Source: Algoriphagus marincola DSM 16067
GTDB lineage: Bacteria > Bacteroidota > Bacteroidia > Cytophagales > Cyclobacteriaceae
Assembly: GCF_000429405.1 (NCBI RefSeq)
Contig: NZ_AUBU01000013.1
Span: 170,714-234,713 of the forward strand
DNA: 64,000 nucleotides
Direction: 5' to 3'
In this document: one piece after another, positions 26,784-35,052 of the stretch
How the letters are laid out: every line of letters starts with the position of its first letter
Position numbering within the stretch: position 1 is the first letter of the stretch
Translations under genes and position numbers: made by a program
The notes under the pieces: generated by a model
Told to the model about the DNA's origin: nothing
The model's input: the letters and a program-made list of their open reading frames with translations, nothing else
Database searches by the model: none

Positions 26784-29600
26784 TTAAGCAAACCCCTCCC
26801 TCAAATACTTCGCGGTGTAATTCCCCTTTTCCTTAGCCAAATCCTCAGGAGTTCCCGCAAAAGTCAAATGTCCTCCTTTATTTCCGCCTTCTGGGCCCAG
26901 GTCAATCACCCAATCAGCGGATCGGATCACTTCGGTATTGTGCTCAATGATGATGACCGAGTGACCTTGGTCAATCAAGGCATTGATGCTGTGGAGGAGT
27001 TTGCGGATATCATGGAAGTGCAAACCCGTTGTGGGTTCGTCAAAGATAAAGAGAACTTGATCGCTCGCTTTTGTTCCTCCCTTGCCTAAGAAAGATGCCA
27101 ATTTTACACGCTGAGCCTCTCCTCCGGAAAGGGTATTGGAGCTTTGGCCCATTCCGATATAGCCCAAGCCGACTTCCTGTAAAGGCTGAAGTCGATTGAT
27201 GATTTGCGTTTTTCCTTTGAAAAACTCCATGGCCTCGTCGATGGTCATGTCCAAAACCTCGGAAATGTCCTTGTCCTTGTATTTGACATCGAGGATTTCA
27301 TTTTTGAATCGCTTTCCCTTGCAGGACTCGCAGGTTAGGTGAATATCCGCCATAAATTGCATCTCCACGGTGGTCGTACCCTCTCCGGCACAGGCCTCGC
27401 ACCTTCCCCCGTCCACGTTGAAAGAGAAAAAGGCAGGTTTGTAGCCTCGTTGCTTGGAGACTGGCTGATCGGCAAAAAGCGTCCGGATGGCATCATAGGC
27501 CTTCACATAAGTCACTGGATTGGAGCGGGAGGATTTTCCGATCGGATTTTGATCGACAAACTCTACCTGAGTGATGCGCTTATAATCGCCTTCTATCTTA
27601 TCGTACTTTCCAGATTCATCGATGACAGTTCCCAGCATTTTTCCCAAAGCCGGATAGAGTACTTTTTTGATCAGCGTAGATTTTCCAGAACCGGAAACCC
27701 CTGTCACCACAGTCAGCGTATTCAGTGGGAACTGAACTGTCAGATTCTTCAGGTTATTCTCCCGAGCGCCTTTGACGATGATGGAGTCCTTCCATTTTCG
27801 GTTACCTTCTTTTCTGAAAATCTGCTCTTCTCCGCGTAAGTATCGGGCGGTATGGGTTTGAGCGGAAGCCATGAGCTCTAGAATCGAACCTTGGAAGAGT
27901 AGTTCCCCGCCGTGAATTCCGGCATCAGGACCGATATCGATGATCTGATCCGCCGCTTTCATCACCTTGTCTTCATGCTCCACCACGATGACAGTATTAC
28001 CCATATCGCGAAGCGACTTAAGTACGCCAACTAGACGATCGGTGTCCCTGGGGTGCAAACCGATGCTCGGTTCGTCCAAAATATACATGGACCCGACCAG
28101 CGCCGAACCCAAAGAAGTGGCCAACTTGATGCGTTGGTATTCTCCTCCTGAGAGGGTGGAGGTCAATCGATTCAACGTCAAATAACCCAAGCCTACCTGA
28201 TCCATGAATTCTAGGCGGCTGACAATTTCCTTGAATAGTCGGTTGGCTACCTTGGCCTCATGGGGCTCTAGCTCCAACTGATTGAAAAAGACTAAGGCTT
28301 CATCGATCGGCATCAGCACGATATCTGTGATCGATTTGTCCTTTATTTTGACATAACTTGCATCCTTTCGAAGTCTCGTTCCTCTACACTCAGGACAGGT
28401 CGTCCTACCTCGGAAGCGGGAAAGCATCACCCGATATTGGATTTTGTGGGTTTTGGTTTCTAAGTCTTTGAAGAAAGCATTCAAACCCTTGAAATACTTG
28501 TTTCCGGTCCAAAGAAGCTCTTGCTCTTTTTCGGTCAAATCCTCATACGCCCGATGAATGGGAAAGTCGAACTCGATGCCTTTTTTCAAAAGTGGCTCCA
28601 ACCAAGAGCGGGAAGATTCCCCTCGCCAAGGGGCGATGGCTCCCTCGTACACGGACATCGTTTTGTCAGGGATGACCAAATCCGGATCGATGCCCAAGAC
28701 ATTTCCAAAACCTTCACAGCGCTTGCAGGCACCATAAGGATTGTTGAAAGAGAAAAAGTTGACTGAGGGCAATTCAAAGCTCATTCCGTCGAGTTCAAAT
28801 CGATCGGAAAATTTACGGGGTTCCTTGTCAGGAATGGTGATTTTGCAGTCTCCATGTCCTTCAAAAAGGGCCGTTTGTACCGAATCAGCAATCCGGAATT
28901 GATTGTCTTCATCCTCTTTTCGGACAGAAGCCCGATCAATCAGGATTTCATAGTTTCCTTTCTGAATTTTCTTTTCCTGGAGCAAATCCTCTACAAAATA
29001 AGCTTCTCCGTCAATCAAAATTCGGGTATAGCCTTTTTGCAAAAGCAATTCCAATTCCTGCTCGATTTTTCGCCCTTTTGCCACCTGAAGCGGGCAGGAG
29101 ATCATGACTTTATCCCCTTCCTCGAAGCTGAGAATGTAATCCACAATATCGGTGACGGTGTGATGCTTGACCTCATTACCAGAAATGGGGGAGTATGTCT
29201 TTCCCACCCGAGCAAATAGTAACTTTAGATAGTCATAAATCTCAGTAGTAGTTCCTACTGTCGATCGGGGATTTTTAGTAGTGACTTTTTGCTGAATAGC
29301 AATCGCCGGAGCCACGCCTTTGATGTATTCGACTTCGGGTTTTTCCATTCGGCCGAGAAACTGACGCGCATAGGAACTCAGACTTTCCACATACATGCGT
29401 TGGCCTTCGGCAAAAAGTGTATCAAAAGCGAGGGAAGATTTGCCGGATCCCGAGAGTCCTGTAATAACCACAAACTTATTTCTGGGAATGGCTACACTCA
29501 GGTTTTTTAGGTTATTGACCCGGGCGTTTTTGATGATGATATATTCTTTGGGATCGAGTGAATCGATATCTTTTTTTGCTTTCAGGGTGCTCAAAGTCAT
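26784..29600 (-). CDS. UvrA paralogue (second excinuclease ABC subunit A)
   Basis: A 938-residue UvrA-family ATPase from the ATG at 29600; a TTG three codons upstream is less likely. Both Walker A motifs (GLSGSGKS, Lys54; GVSGSGKST), the zinc-finger cysteines (CKRCEG, CPECRG, CEACAG...CESCKG) and both LSGGE signatures are present. It differs from the first copy in key places, for example [20 protein letters not shown] where the first has [13 protein letters not shown], and [18 protein letters not shown]. Bacteroidota often carry two UvrA proteins. This one may help with particular lesions or drug tolerance. Its 3' end is copied at 23454-23531. Confidence 0.93.
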   Translation of the reverse strand: MTLSTLKAKKDIDSLDPKEYIIIKNARVNNLKNLSVAIPRNKFVVITGLSGSGKSSLAFDTLFAEGQRMYVESLSSYARQFLGRMEKPEVEYIKGVAPAIAIQQKVTTKNPRSTVGTTTEIYDYLKLLFARVGKTYSPISGNEVKHHTVTDIVDYILSFEEGDKVMISCPLQVAKGRKIEQELELLLQKGYTRILIDGEAYFVEDLLQEKKIQKGNYEILIDRASVRKEDEDNQFRIADSVQTALFEGHGDCKITIPDKEPRKFSDRFELDGMSFELPSVNFFSFNNPYGACKRCEGFGNVLGIDPDLVIPDKTMSVYEGAIAPWRGESSRSWLEPLLKKGIEFDFPIHRAYEDLTEKEQELLWTGNKYFKGLNAFFKDLETKTHKIQYRVMLSRFRGRTTCPECRGTRLRKDASYVKIKDKSITDIVLMPIDEALVFFNQLELEPHEAKVANRLFKEIVSRLEFMDQVGLGYLTLNRLTSTLSGGEYQRIKLATSLGSALVGSMYILDEPSIGLHPRDTDRLVGVLKSLRDMGNTVIVVEHEDKVMKAADQIIDIGPDAGIHGGELLFQGSILELMASAQTHTARYLRGEEQIFRKEGNRKWKDSIIVKGARENNLKNLTVQFPLNTLTVVTGVSGSGKSTLIKKVLYPALGKMLGTVIDESGKYDKIEGDYKRITQVEFVDQNPIGKSSRSNPVTYVKAYDAIRTLFADQPVSKQRGYKPAFFSFNVDGGRCEACAGEGTTTVEMQFMADIHLTCESCKGKRFKNEILDVKYKDKDISEVLDMTIDEAMEFFKGKTQIINRLQPLQEVGLGYIGMGQSSNTLSGGEAQRVKLASFLGKGGTKASDQVLFIFDEPTTGLHFHDIRKLLHSINALIDQGHSVIIIEHNTEVIRSADWVIDLGPEGGNKGGHLTFAGTPEDLAKEKGNYTAKYLREGFA

Positions 29601-29670
29601 AGCTGGCAAAGTTAATCATCTTAACCTTAGAAGTCATGCGAAAGTTTGCTTCGATGTGAGTCTGATTTAT

Positions 29671-29823
29671 TGCCGTCCCTACGAGGAGTAACGACGAAAC
29701 CCGCCTACCAAAGGGCCGTCAGTCTCATGAATTGTAGAATGTCTCTAGATGAGATTGCTTCGGGGCTACAAACTTTTTAGAAAGGATGAAAGGATATCTA
29801 AGCCCCTCGCAATAACGGGCGAC
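29671..29823. repeat. Degenerate inverted intergenic repeat
   Basis: GAGGAGTAACGACGAAAC (29683-29700) on one side and GAGATTGCTTCGGGGCT plus CCCCTCGCAATAACG (29751-29817) on the other resemble halves of the 'GCGAGGAGGAACGACGAAGCAATCTC' type of intergenic repeat known from many Bacteroidota genomes, here disrupted. The left half has about 8 extra bases inside TTATTGC/CGAGGAG. No gene is present in 29601-29834. Confidence 0.45.
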
Positions 29824-29834
29824 TTTGACATTCC

Positions 29835-30500
29835 TCAAAACTCCCACCTTGTAAACAGCCCGAAGTTTTGGGCAGTCTGCCTTTCTGTACCGTATGCATC
29901 CCAGTTTGCACCGATTCCAAAGCCAAGAGGGCCTTTTTTCAATCCCGCTCTCAGGTAAAGGAAACTTCGCCTATGTGAAGTTTCAGAAATTCCCTGGATG
30001 TACATCAATTGTACTCGCGAGTAAATCGACCACGTGTCATTCAATCGAGGTTTGTATTCATAAATACCAAAAATTTGTCCATCGGCTCCTTGATTTGATA
30101 GGACATTGACAAAAGTCAAGGCAAGGACTTCCCGATTGGCAAAGACGTGCTGAACTCCAGCCATAGGCATAAATCCTACTTTGGAATTGGCTTCTGCCCC
30201 TGCAGCCAAGCTAAAACCACTTTTCCCAAGCTTGTAGGTCACCTGCACAGGTGCGACTATGGAATTGCCCAGAGTCTGATCCCTATCATAGTTCTGCGCA
30301 AAAATGCTGATGGCTACCAAACTGAACTTGCTAGTTGGGCTGAAGTCTCGTTTGACGATCAGTTGGAAATCCAGCCGTTCATTTCCAAACATGATTTCAG
30401 CAGGAATTGGCGTATGGGGTGCTTGAGCTTTTGCCTGGAAAGCAAATGCAAAAAGGGTGAATAGGGAGATAAGTGCTTTTTGGAGGAATTTTAGTTTCAT
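29835..30500 (-). CDS. Outer-membrane beta-barrel protein of unknown function
   Basis: A 221-residue protein from the ATG at 30500, which begins the signal MKLKFLQKALISLFTLFAFA ending AKAQ; an upstream in-frame codon at 30527 is less likely. The rest is short amphipathic strands with Gly and aromatic residues, ending FGLFTRWEF (terminal Phe), as in small outer-membrane barrels. No family motif is recognised. It is downstream of, and on the same strand as, a Crp-type regulator (76 bases apart), which may control it. Confidence 0.7.
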   Translation of the reverse strand: MKLKFLQKALISLFTLFAFAFQAKAQAPHTPIPAEIMFGNERLDFQLIVKRDFSPTSKFSLVAISIFAQNYDRDQTLGNSIVAPVQVTYKLGKSGFSLAAGAEANSKVGFMPMAGVQHVFANREVLALTFVNVLSNQGADGQIFGIYEYKPRLNDTWSIYSRVQLMYIQGISETSHRRSFLYLRAGLKKGPLGFGIGANWDAYGTERQTAQNFGLFTRWEF

Positions 30501-30576
30501 TTTGGATGCTATCGATTTAGAATCCAAAAGTAGGGAGGCCTGGCTTCCAAAACCTTGCTCTAGATCAAGGTTTTAG

Positions 30577-31152
30577 CTAAAGCTCCGCCTTCAGCCGACT
30601 CAAGGTAAAAGGGGTGATCCCCAAATAAGAAGCAATCAACTTGCTCGGTAGTCGAGATAGAATTCTAGGGTATTGTTCTAGTAGCCACTTTAATCTTTCC
30701 AGTGCACTGTAGCTTTGAAAATTATAAATTCGCTTCTGGGAAGTGATGTAAGCATTTTCGAGCATATTTCGATAAACACGGTTGATGGGAGGAAGGCTTT
30801 CAACTAAATCTAAAAAAATGGACTTGGGAATAGCTAACAGTTCGGTTTTTTCATTTGCCTGAATGAATTCTTCCGAGGGCATGCCGGTAATGAAACTGGT
30901 AAGATTGGTAGCGAATTTGTTTTCAAATGCAAAGTAGCGGATCAGTTCCTCCCCTTTTGGGTCTACTTTGTACAGTCTCAGGGAGCCTTTGATTACAAAA
31001 TAATTGTATTTGCAAACCTCTCCTTCTTGAAGTAAAAATTCATTCTTCTTCACTTTTTGGAAAATGAAGCATTGCTCTAATTGGCTTTTGGTCTCTTCGT
31101 CCAGAGGATGAAGTTTTTCAATATAGGAATGAAGAGGGCTAAATTCGTTCAT
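30577..31152 (-). CDS. Crp/Fnr family transcriptional regulator
   Basis: A 191-residue regulator. The N-terminal cyclic-nucleotide-binding-like barrel (about 20-115) is seen as EFLLQEGEVCKYNYFVIKGSLRLY and EELIRYFAFENKFA. The usual cAMP-binding residues are not conserved and there is no iron-sulphur cysteine cluster. A dimer helix and a short winged helix follow, with recognition helix SKLIASYLGITPFTLSRLKAEL, the usual Bacteroidota form. It may read a small effector or none. A plausible target type is the CRP-like palindrome at 16255-16270, but this is untested. Confidence 0.88.
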   Translation of the reverse strand: MNEFSPLHSYIEKLHPLDEETKSQLEQCFIFQKVKKNEFLLQEGEVCKYNYFVIKGSLRLYKVDPKGEELIRYFAFENKFATNLTSFITGMPSEEFIQANEKTELLAIPKSIFLDLVESLPPINRVYRNMLENAYITSQKRIYNFQSYSALERLKWLLEQYPRILSRLPSKLIASYLGITPFTLSRLKAEL

Positions 31153-31309
31153 TGTAAAAATAGCGTGACGATGATAAGGGGGTATGCCCCTCTCTACAAG
31201 ATATTCACCTTTACTGGATTCCCCTAAATTAAACTCGGGGATTATTTTAGCCCTTCTTTACCATCTTTACACTTTCTTACTTTCCAACTTTTATCCTTTT
31301 CTTCGCAAA

Positions 31310-31927
31310 ATGGATTTCCAATTTCTCCTAGATGGTTTGGCCGAGGGCCTAAAAGCGATGAGCTGGCTCGAAGCGGTGGCAGTCTTTTTTGGGATTGCTT
31401 CGGTATTTTACTCCATGAGGGAGCATATTTGGGTGTATCCTACGGGGATTGTCTCTACCCTGATTTATGTTTGGATCTGCCTCCAATACAAGCTTTATGC
31501 TGATATGGGAATCAATGCCTACTACTTCAGCATGTCCATCTATGGCTGGTATGTCTGGACGCATCCGAAAGAAAATCAGGCAGTACTCCCTGTCACCTGG
31601 CTCAAGCCCAAAGGATGGTTGATTGCTCTTCTCATTTTCATTGCCTCTTATGGAGTCCTGTCATTTGTGCTGAGCAACTTTACTGACTCAGATGTGCCTT
31701 ATTGGGATTCATTTACTACTTCTTCGGCCTTTGTGGGGATGTGGCTCATGGCCAAAAAGAAAGTGGAAAACTGGATCATGTGGATTATTACAGACTTGGT
31801 ATCCGTGCCGCTCTATTTTTACAAAGGCCTGATTTTAACCTCTTTTCAGTTTTTGTTCTTTACTGTTTTGGCATTTTTGGGCTTATTTGCTTGGATTAAA
31901 TCCGCTAGAAGCTATGCAAATTCCTAG
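31310..31927 (+). CDS. pnuC: Nicotinamide riboside transporter PnuC
   Basis: A 205-residue inner-membrane protein with about seven TM segments. The ATG at 31310 is chosen because the family's N-terminus begins about there; an in-frame extension to 31184 would be unusual. PnuC features include EHIWVYPTGIVSTLIYVW, NAYYFSMSIYGWYVW and MWIITDLVSVPLYFYKGL. It lets nicotinamide riboside into the cell by facilitated diffusion, with trapping by the kinase encoded next, which overlaps it by 14 bases. No riboswitch could be recognised upstream; only two short GC hairpins lie in 31170-31240. Confidence 0.9.
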   Translation: MDFQFLLDGLAEGLKAMSWLEAVAVFFGIASVFYSMREHIWVYPTGIVSTLIYVWICLQYKLYADMGINAYYFSMSIYGWYVWTHPKENQAVLPVTWLKPKGWLIALLIFIASYGVLSFVLSNFTDSDVPYWDSFTTSSAFVGMWLMAKKKVENWIMWIITDLVSVPLYFYKGLILTSFQFLFFTVLAFLGLFAWIKSARSYANS

Positions 31928-32444
31928 GCGAATCCTCATTCTTGGCCCCGAATCTACAGGGAAGAGCACCTTAGCCTCTAACCTAGCGGTCCATTTTGAC
32001 GAGCCTTGGGTGCCGGAGTTTGCACGAGAGTATTTGAGTATGTTGGATAGGGAATACGAATACCATGATTTGCTGCAAATCGCCAAAGGTCAGGTCGCAC
32101 TAGAGGATGAATTGGCCCAAAAAGCGCAAAAATTTTTATTCTGCGATACAGACCTTCGAGTGATTCAGGTCTGGTCGGAGCATAAGTATGGGAAAGTTCA
32201 TGAATGGGTAAAAACAGAATTAGATCAGCGTGTTTATGATCTGATTTTGTTGACAGACATCGATTTGCCCTGGGAATCGGATCCCCTTCGCGAGCACCCA
32301 GATCGGAAGATGCGCCAGTATTTTTTGGATTGGTATCAAAAACTAGCTGTGCAAAGTGGAATTCCTTGGGAAAAAATAAGTGGCAATCGCTCCAAGCGCT
32401 TAGAAAAATCCATAGATTTAATCGAAAGCCACTTTAGCCAATAA
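31914..32444 (+). CDS. Nicotinamide riboside kinase (NadR C-terminal-like ATPase)
   Basis: A 176-residue P-loop kinase from the ATG at 31914, inside the end of pnuC. Walker A is GPESTGKST. The motif PEFAREYL and the later DTD and LLTDIDLPWESDPLREHPDR are typical of the ribosylnicotinamide kinase domain of NadR. The adenylyltransferase domain of full NadR is absent. It phosphorylates nicotinamide riboside to NMN, which traps the vitamin after PnuC import and feeds NAD salvage. The overlap indicates translational coupling. Confidence 0.88.
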   Translation: MQIPRRILILGPESTGKSTLASNLAVHFDEPWVPEFAREYLSMLDREYEYHDLLQIAKGQVALEDELAQKAQKFLFCDTDLRVIQVWSEHKYGKVHEWVKTELDQRVYDLILLTDIDLPWESDPLREHPDRKMRQYFLDWYQKLAVQSGIPWEKISGNRSKRLEKSIDLIESHFSQ

Positions 32445-32448
32445 TCAA

Positions 32449-33972
32449 ATGATCACACGTATTCTTGCTGCTATTGCCCTCTTTGCAGCTTTCTCATGTC
32501 AGTCAGCCGAGCAAAAACCTCAAAAACCAAATATTGTCCTAATCCTCGCAGACGACTTGGGATATGGGGAGGTTGGATTTAATGAGCAAAAACTCATCAA
32601 AACTCCTCACATGGATGCCTTAGCGGCAAGTGGCAAAATTTTCACCAATCATTACACAGCTGCTCCGGTCTGTGCCCCGGCAAGAGGGATGATTTTGACC
32701 GGTTTGCATAGCGGTCATGCCTACATCAGAGGAAATGATGAGTGGCGGGAGCGGGGTGAAGTCTGGGATTATGCCAAAGCTGCTGCAGATCCAAATCTTG
32801 AAGGACAGCGACCCCTGCCAGCTTCTACCCAAACAATTGCCAAGATTCTTCAACAAAATGGGTACAAAACCGCCCTGATCGGGAAATGGGGTTTAGGAGG
32901 CCCATTATCCGAAGGGATTCCTACGAATTTGGGCTTTGATTATTTCTTCGGTTACAACTGTCAGCGACAGGCTCACAATCTTTACCCACCTCATTTGTGG
33001 GAAAATGAGACGAAAGTATCCCTGAATAATGAATTGATCGTTCCGGGTACAAAGTTGGATTCGTTGTCAGACCCGATGAGCATGGATTCTTACGCAAAGT
33101 TTTTTCAGCCCGACTATGCGCCGGATGTCATGCATCAAAAGGCGCTTAGCTTTCTGGAGGAGAATTCCGAGCAGCCATTTTTTCTTTATTATGCATCTCC
33201 GTTACCGCATTTACCCCTTCAGGCTCCTAAGGAATTGATTATGGAATACGTGGAGGTTTTTGGAGAGGAAGAACCTTATGATGGCTCAAAGGGCTATTTT
33301 CCAGCTCGCTATCCTAGGGCTACTTACGCGGCGATGATTTCGCTTTTGGATCAGCAAATTGGAGAGCTTCGCAAAAAGGTTGAGGAAATGGGCCAGCTCG
33401 AGAACACGATTTTCATTTTGACTAGTGATAATGGGCCATCCTACACAGGAGGAGTAGATTTCGAATTTTTTGATAGTTCTGCGCCATTCAGTAATGGCTA
33501 TGGTCGGACCAAAGGTTTTGTTTACGAAGGTGGAATTCGAGTACCCATGGTGGTAAATTGGCCAGGAAAAGTAGAAGCTGGATCAGAGTCTGACCATGCC
33601 TCAGTTTTCTACGATCTGATGCCGACTTTTTGCGAATTAATCGGAGTAGCGGTTCCTGATCAAACAGATGGGAAAAGCTTCCTGCCAGCAATTTTGGGAC
33701 AAGAGCAAGAGCCCCATGACTATTTGTACTGGGAGTTTCCAGAGTATGGTGGTCAACAGGCTGTGCGCAAGGGAAAATGGAAGGCTGTCCGCCAAAAATT
33801 GAAGGAAGGTATCATTCAAACTGAACTCTATGACCTTTCTTCTGATCCTCAGGAGCAGAATGACATATCGGATCAATATCCAGAAATCCTAAGTCAACTA
33901 GAAGAAATCATGAGAAAGGAGCACCAAACCTCTAGCATTGAGCGCTTTCAGATTCCTATTTTGGAGAATTAA
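32449..33972 (+). CDS. Secreted sulfatase (lipoprotein, Cys-type)
   Basis: A 507-residue arylsulfatase-family enzyme. The signal ends in a lipobox at Cys17 (AAFSCQS), so it is probably anchored to a membrane. NIVLILADDLGYGEVG supplies metal ligands, and the formylglycine motif CxPxR is CAPAR with Cys75, followed by GMILTGLHSGHAYIRG. KWGLGG and TSDNGPSY give further active-site residues. An anaerobic maturase or FGE must convert Cys75, and none is in the window. The likely substrates are sulfated polysaccharides of algae. It starts 4 bases after the kinase stop and touches the next convergent gene. Confidence 0.92.
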   Translation: MITRILAAIALFAAFSCQSAEQKPQKPNIVLILADDLGYGEVGFNEQKLIKTPHMDALAASGKIFTNHYTAAPVCAPARGMILTGLHSGHAYIRGNDEWRERGEVWDYAKAAADPNLEGQRPLPASTQTIAKILQQNGYKTALIGKWGLGGPLSEGIPTNLGFDYFFGYNCQRQAHNLYPPHLWENETKVSLNNELIVPGTKLDSLSDPMSMDSYAKFFQPDYAPDVMHQKALSFLEENSEQPFFLYYASPLPHLPLQAPKELIMEYVEVFGEEEPYDGSKGYFPARYPRATYAAMISLLDQQIGELRKKVEEMGQLENTIFILTSDNGPSYTGGVDFEFFDSSAPFSNGYGRTKGFVYEGGIRVPMVVNWPGKVEAGSESDHASVFYDLMPTFCELIGVAVPDQTDGKSFLPAILGQEQEPHDYLYWEFPEYGGQQAVRKGKWKAVRQKLKEGIIQTELYDLSSDPQEQNDISDQYPEILSQLEEIMRKEHQTSSIERFQIPILEN

Positions 33973-35052
33973 TTACCATTTCCCTAAAGCCAAGGTTGCA
34001 GCTTCCACCAATCTCATCTGGTCAGGATGGTAATTGTTATTGAGTAGAATAATCGTTTTATTTTCTTCGATAAACCGCACAATGATTGTTTTGTAGCCAG
34101 GGTTATCTCCTGTGTGCATGACCATTTTGCCATAAGGACTATTGGGGTCCAAGTCCCAACCAAATCCATAAGTGCTTTTTACCCCATCATTTAGCTCAAA
34201 GGGGGAAAATGCCTGTTCAAGTGTCTCATTGCTGACCAATTTTTCTGTGTAAAGCGCCTGATCCCATTTCAATAAATCCTGAGCAGTACTGCTGACTCTT
34301 CCGGGTCCTTTTCGCTTTCCTAGCCAAAGGGTGTAATCGGAAGATCGAAAGCGATTGGCATTTACATAATTCCCCTTTTCATCCTTCAGATGACCAATAG
34401 CAAAGTTTGGGACCTGAGCTTTTTCCTCTAAACTTCTGATTGCTGTATTTTCCATACCAACAGGATCAAAAATCCATTCCTTGGAAAGCTCAACGAAGTC
34501 CCGGTCTGTCACCTCTTCCACGATGCTTGCTAAAATCACATAGCCGGTATTGCTGTATTCATAGTTGTCACCTGGCTCAAAAAGCTTAGGGGGAGCATAG
34601 CGACGGAGATATTCTAAGATCTCTGGATTGCCGGCTGCTTTGCTCTTATCCCAGTACTCATCCATGATAGCCTGATAGTCTGGCAGTCCGGAGGTGTGCG
34701 TCAAAAGGTGGCGAATAGTGATATTGGGGTAGGGGACTCGGATATATTTTTCGATGGGATCGTCGAAATCCAATAAGCCTTTTTCCTTGCACATCATGAT
34801 CATCATCGCAGTAAACTGCTTGGAAACCGAAGCCATTTCAAATACATCATCAGGTTGAAGTGGGATGCCTTCTTCAAAATTTCGCATACCCATGGCCTTT
34901 TCAAAAAGGACTTTTCCATTTTCAGCCAAGAGGATTACTCCGGAAAAGCCTTCTGTTTCGGCTCTATCCAGAGCATTTTGGAGATGTCGTTTTTGGCCAG
35001 AGGCCGAAAAAACAAATAAGAAAACTAGCGGGAAAACGAGTAGACGGTTCAT
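33973..35052 (-). CDS. Serine hydrolase of the class C beta-lactamase / DD-peptidase family
   Basis: A 359-residue secreted enzyme (signal to about ASGQ, residue 20). The SxxK nucleophile is Ser75-Val-Ser-Lys78, the YxN motif is in YEYSNTGY, and the third motif is HTGDNPG. The family includes esterases, D-aminopeptidases and penicillin-binding-like proteins, so beta-lactam resistance should not be assumed. It overlaps the S9 peptidase by four bases and is its downstream partner. Its stop abuts the sulfatase stop with no gap. Confidence 0.9.
   Translation of the reverse strand: MNRLLVFPLVFLFVFSASGQKRHLQNALDRAETEGFSGVILLAENGKVLFEKAMGMRNFEEGIPLQPDDVFEMASVSKQFTAMMIMMCKEKGLLDFDDPIEKYIRVPYPNITIRHLLTHTSGLPDYQAIMDEYWDKSKAAGNPEILEYLRRYAPPKLFEPGDNYEYSNTGYVILASIVEEVTDRDFVELSKEWIFDPVGMENTAIRSLEEKAQVPNFAIGHLKDEKGNYVNANRFRSSDYTLWLGKRKGPGRVSSTAQDLLKWDQALYTEKLVSNETLEQAFSPFELNDGVKSTYGFGWDLDPNSPYGKMVMHTGDNPGYKTIIVRFIEENKTIILLNNNYHPDQMRLVEAATLALGKW

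Noticed and set aside
31153..31309. Riboswitch in front of pnuC
   Set aside because: The conserved bases of the TPP riboswitch, the best candidate for pnuC genes in this phylum, are absent. Only two short GC hairpins are present.
33973..35052. Beta-lactamase giving antibiotic resistance
   Set aside because: Only the shared SxxK/YxN fold motifs are seen; the family is broad and most members are not lactamases.
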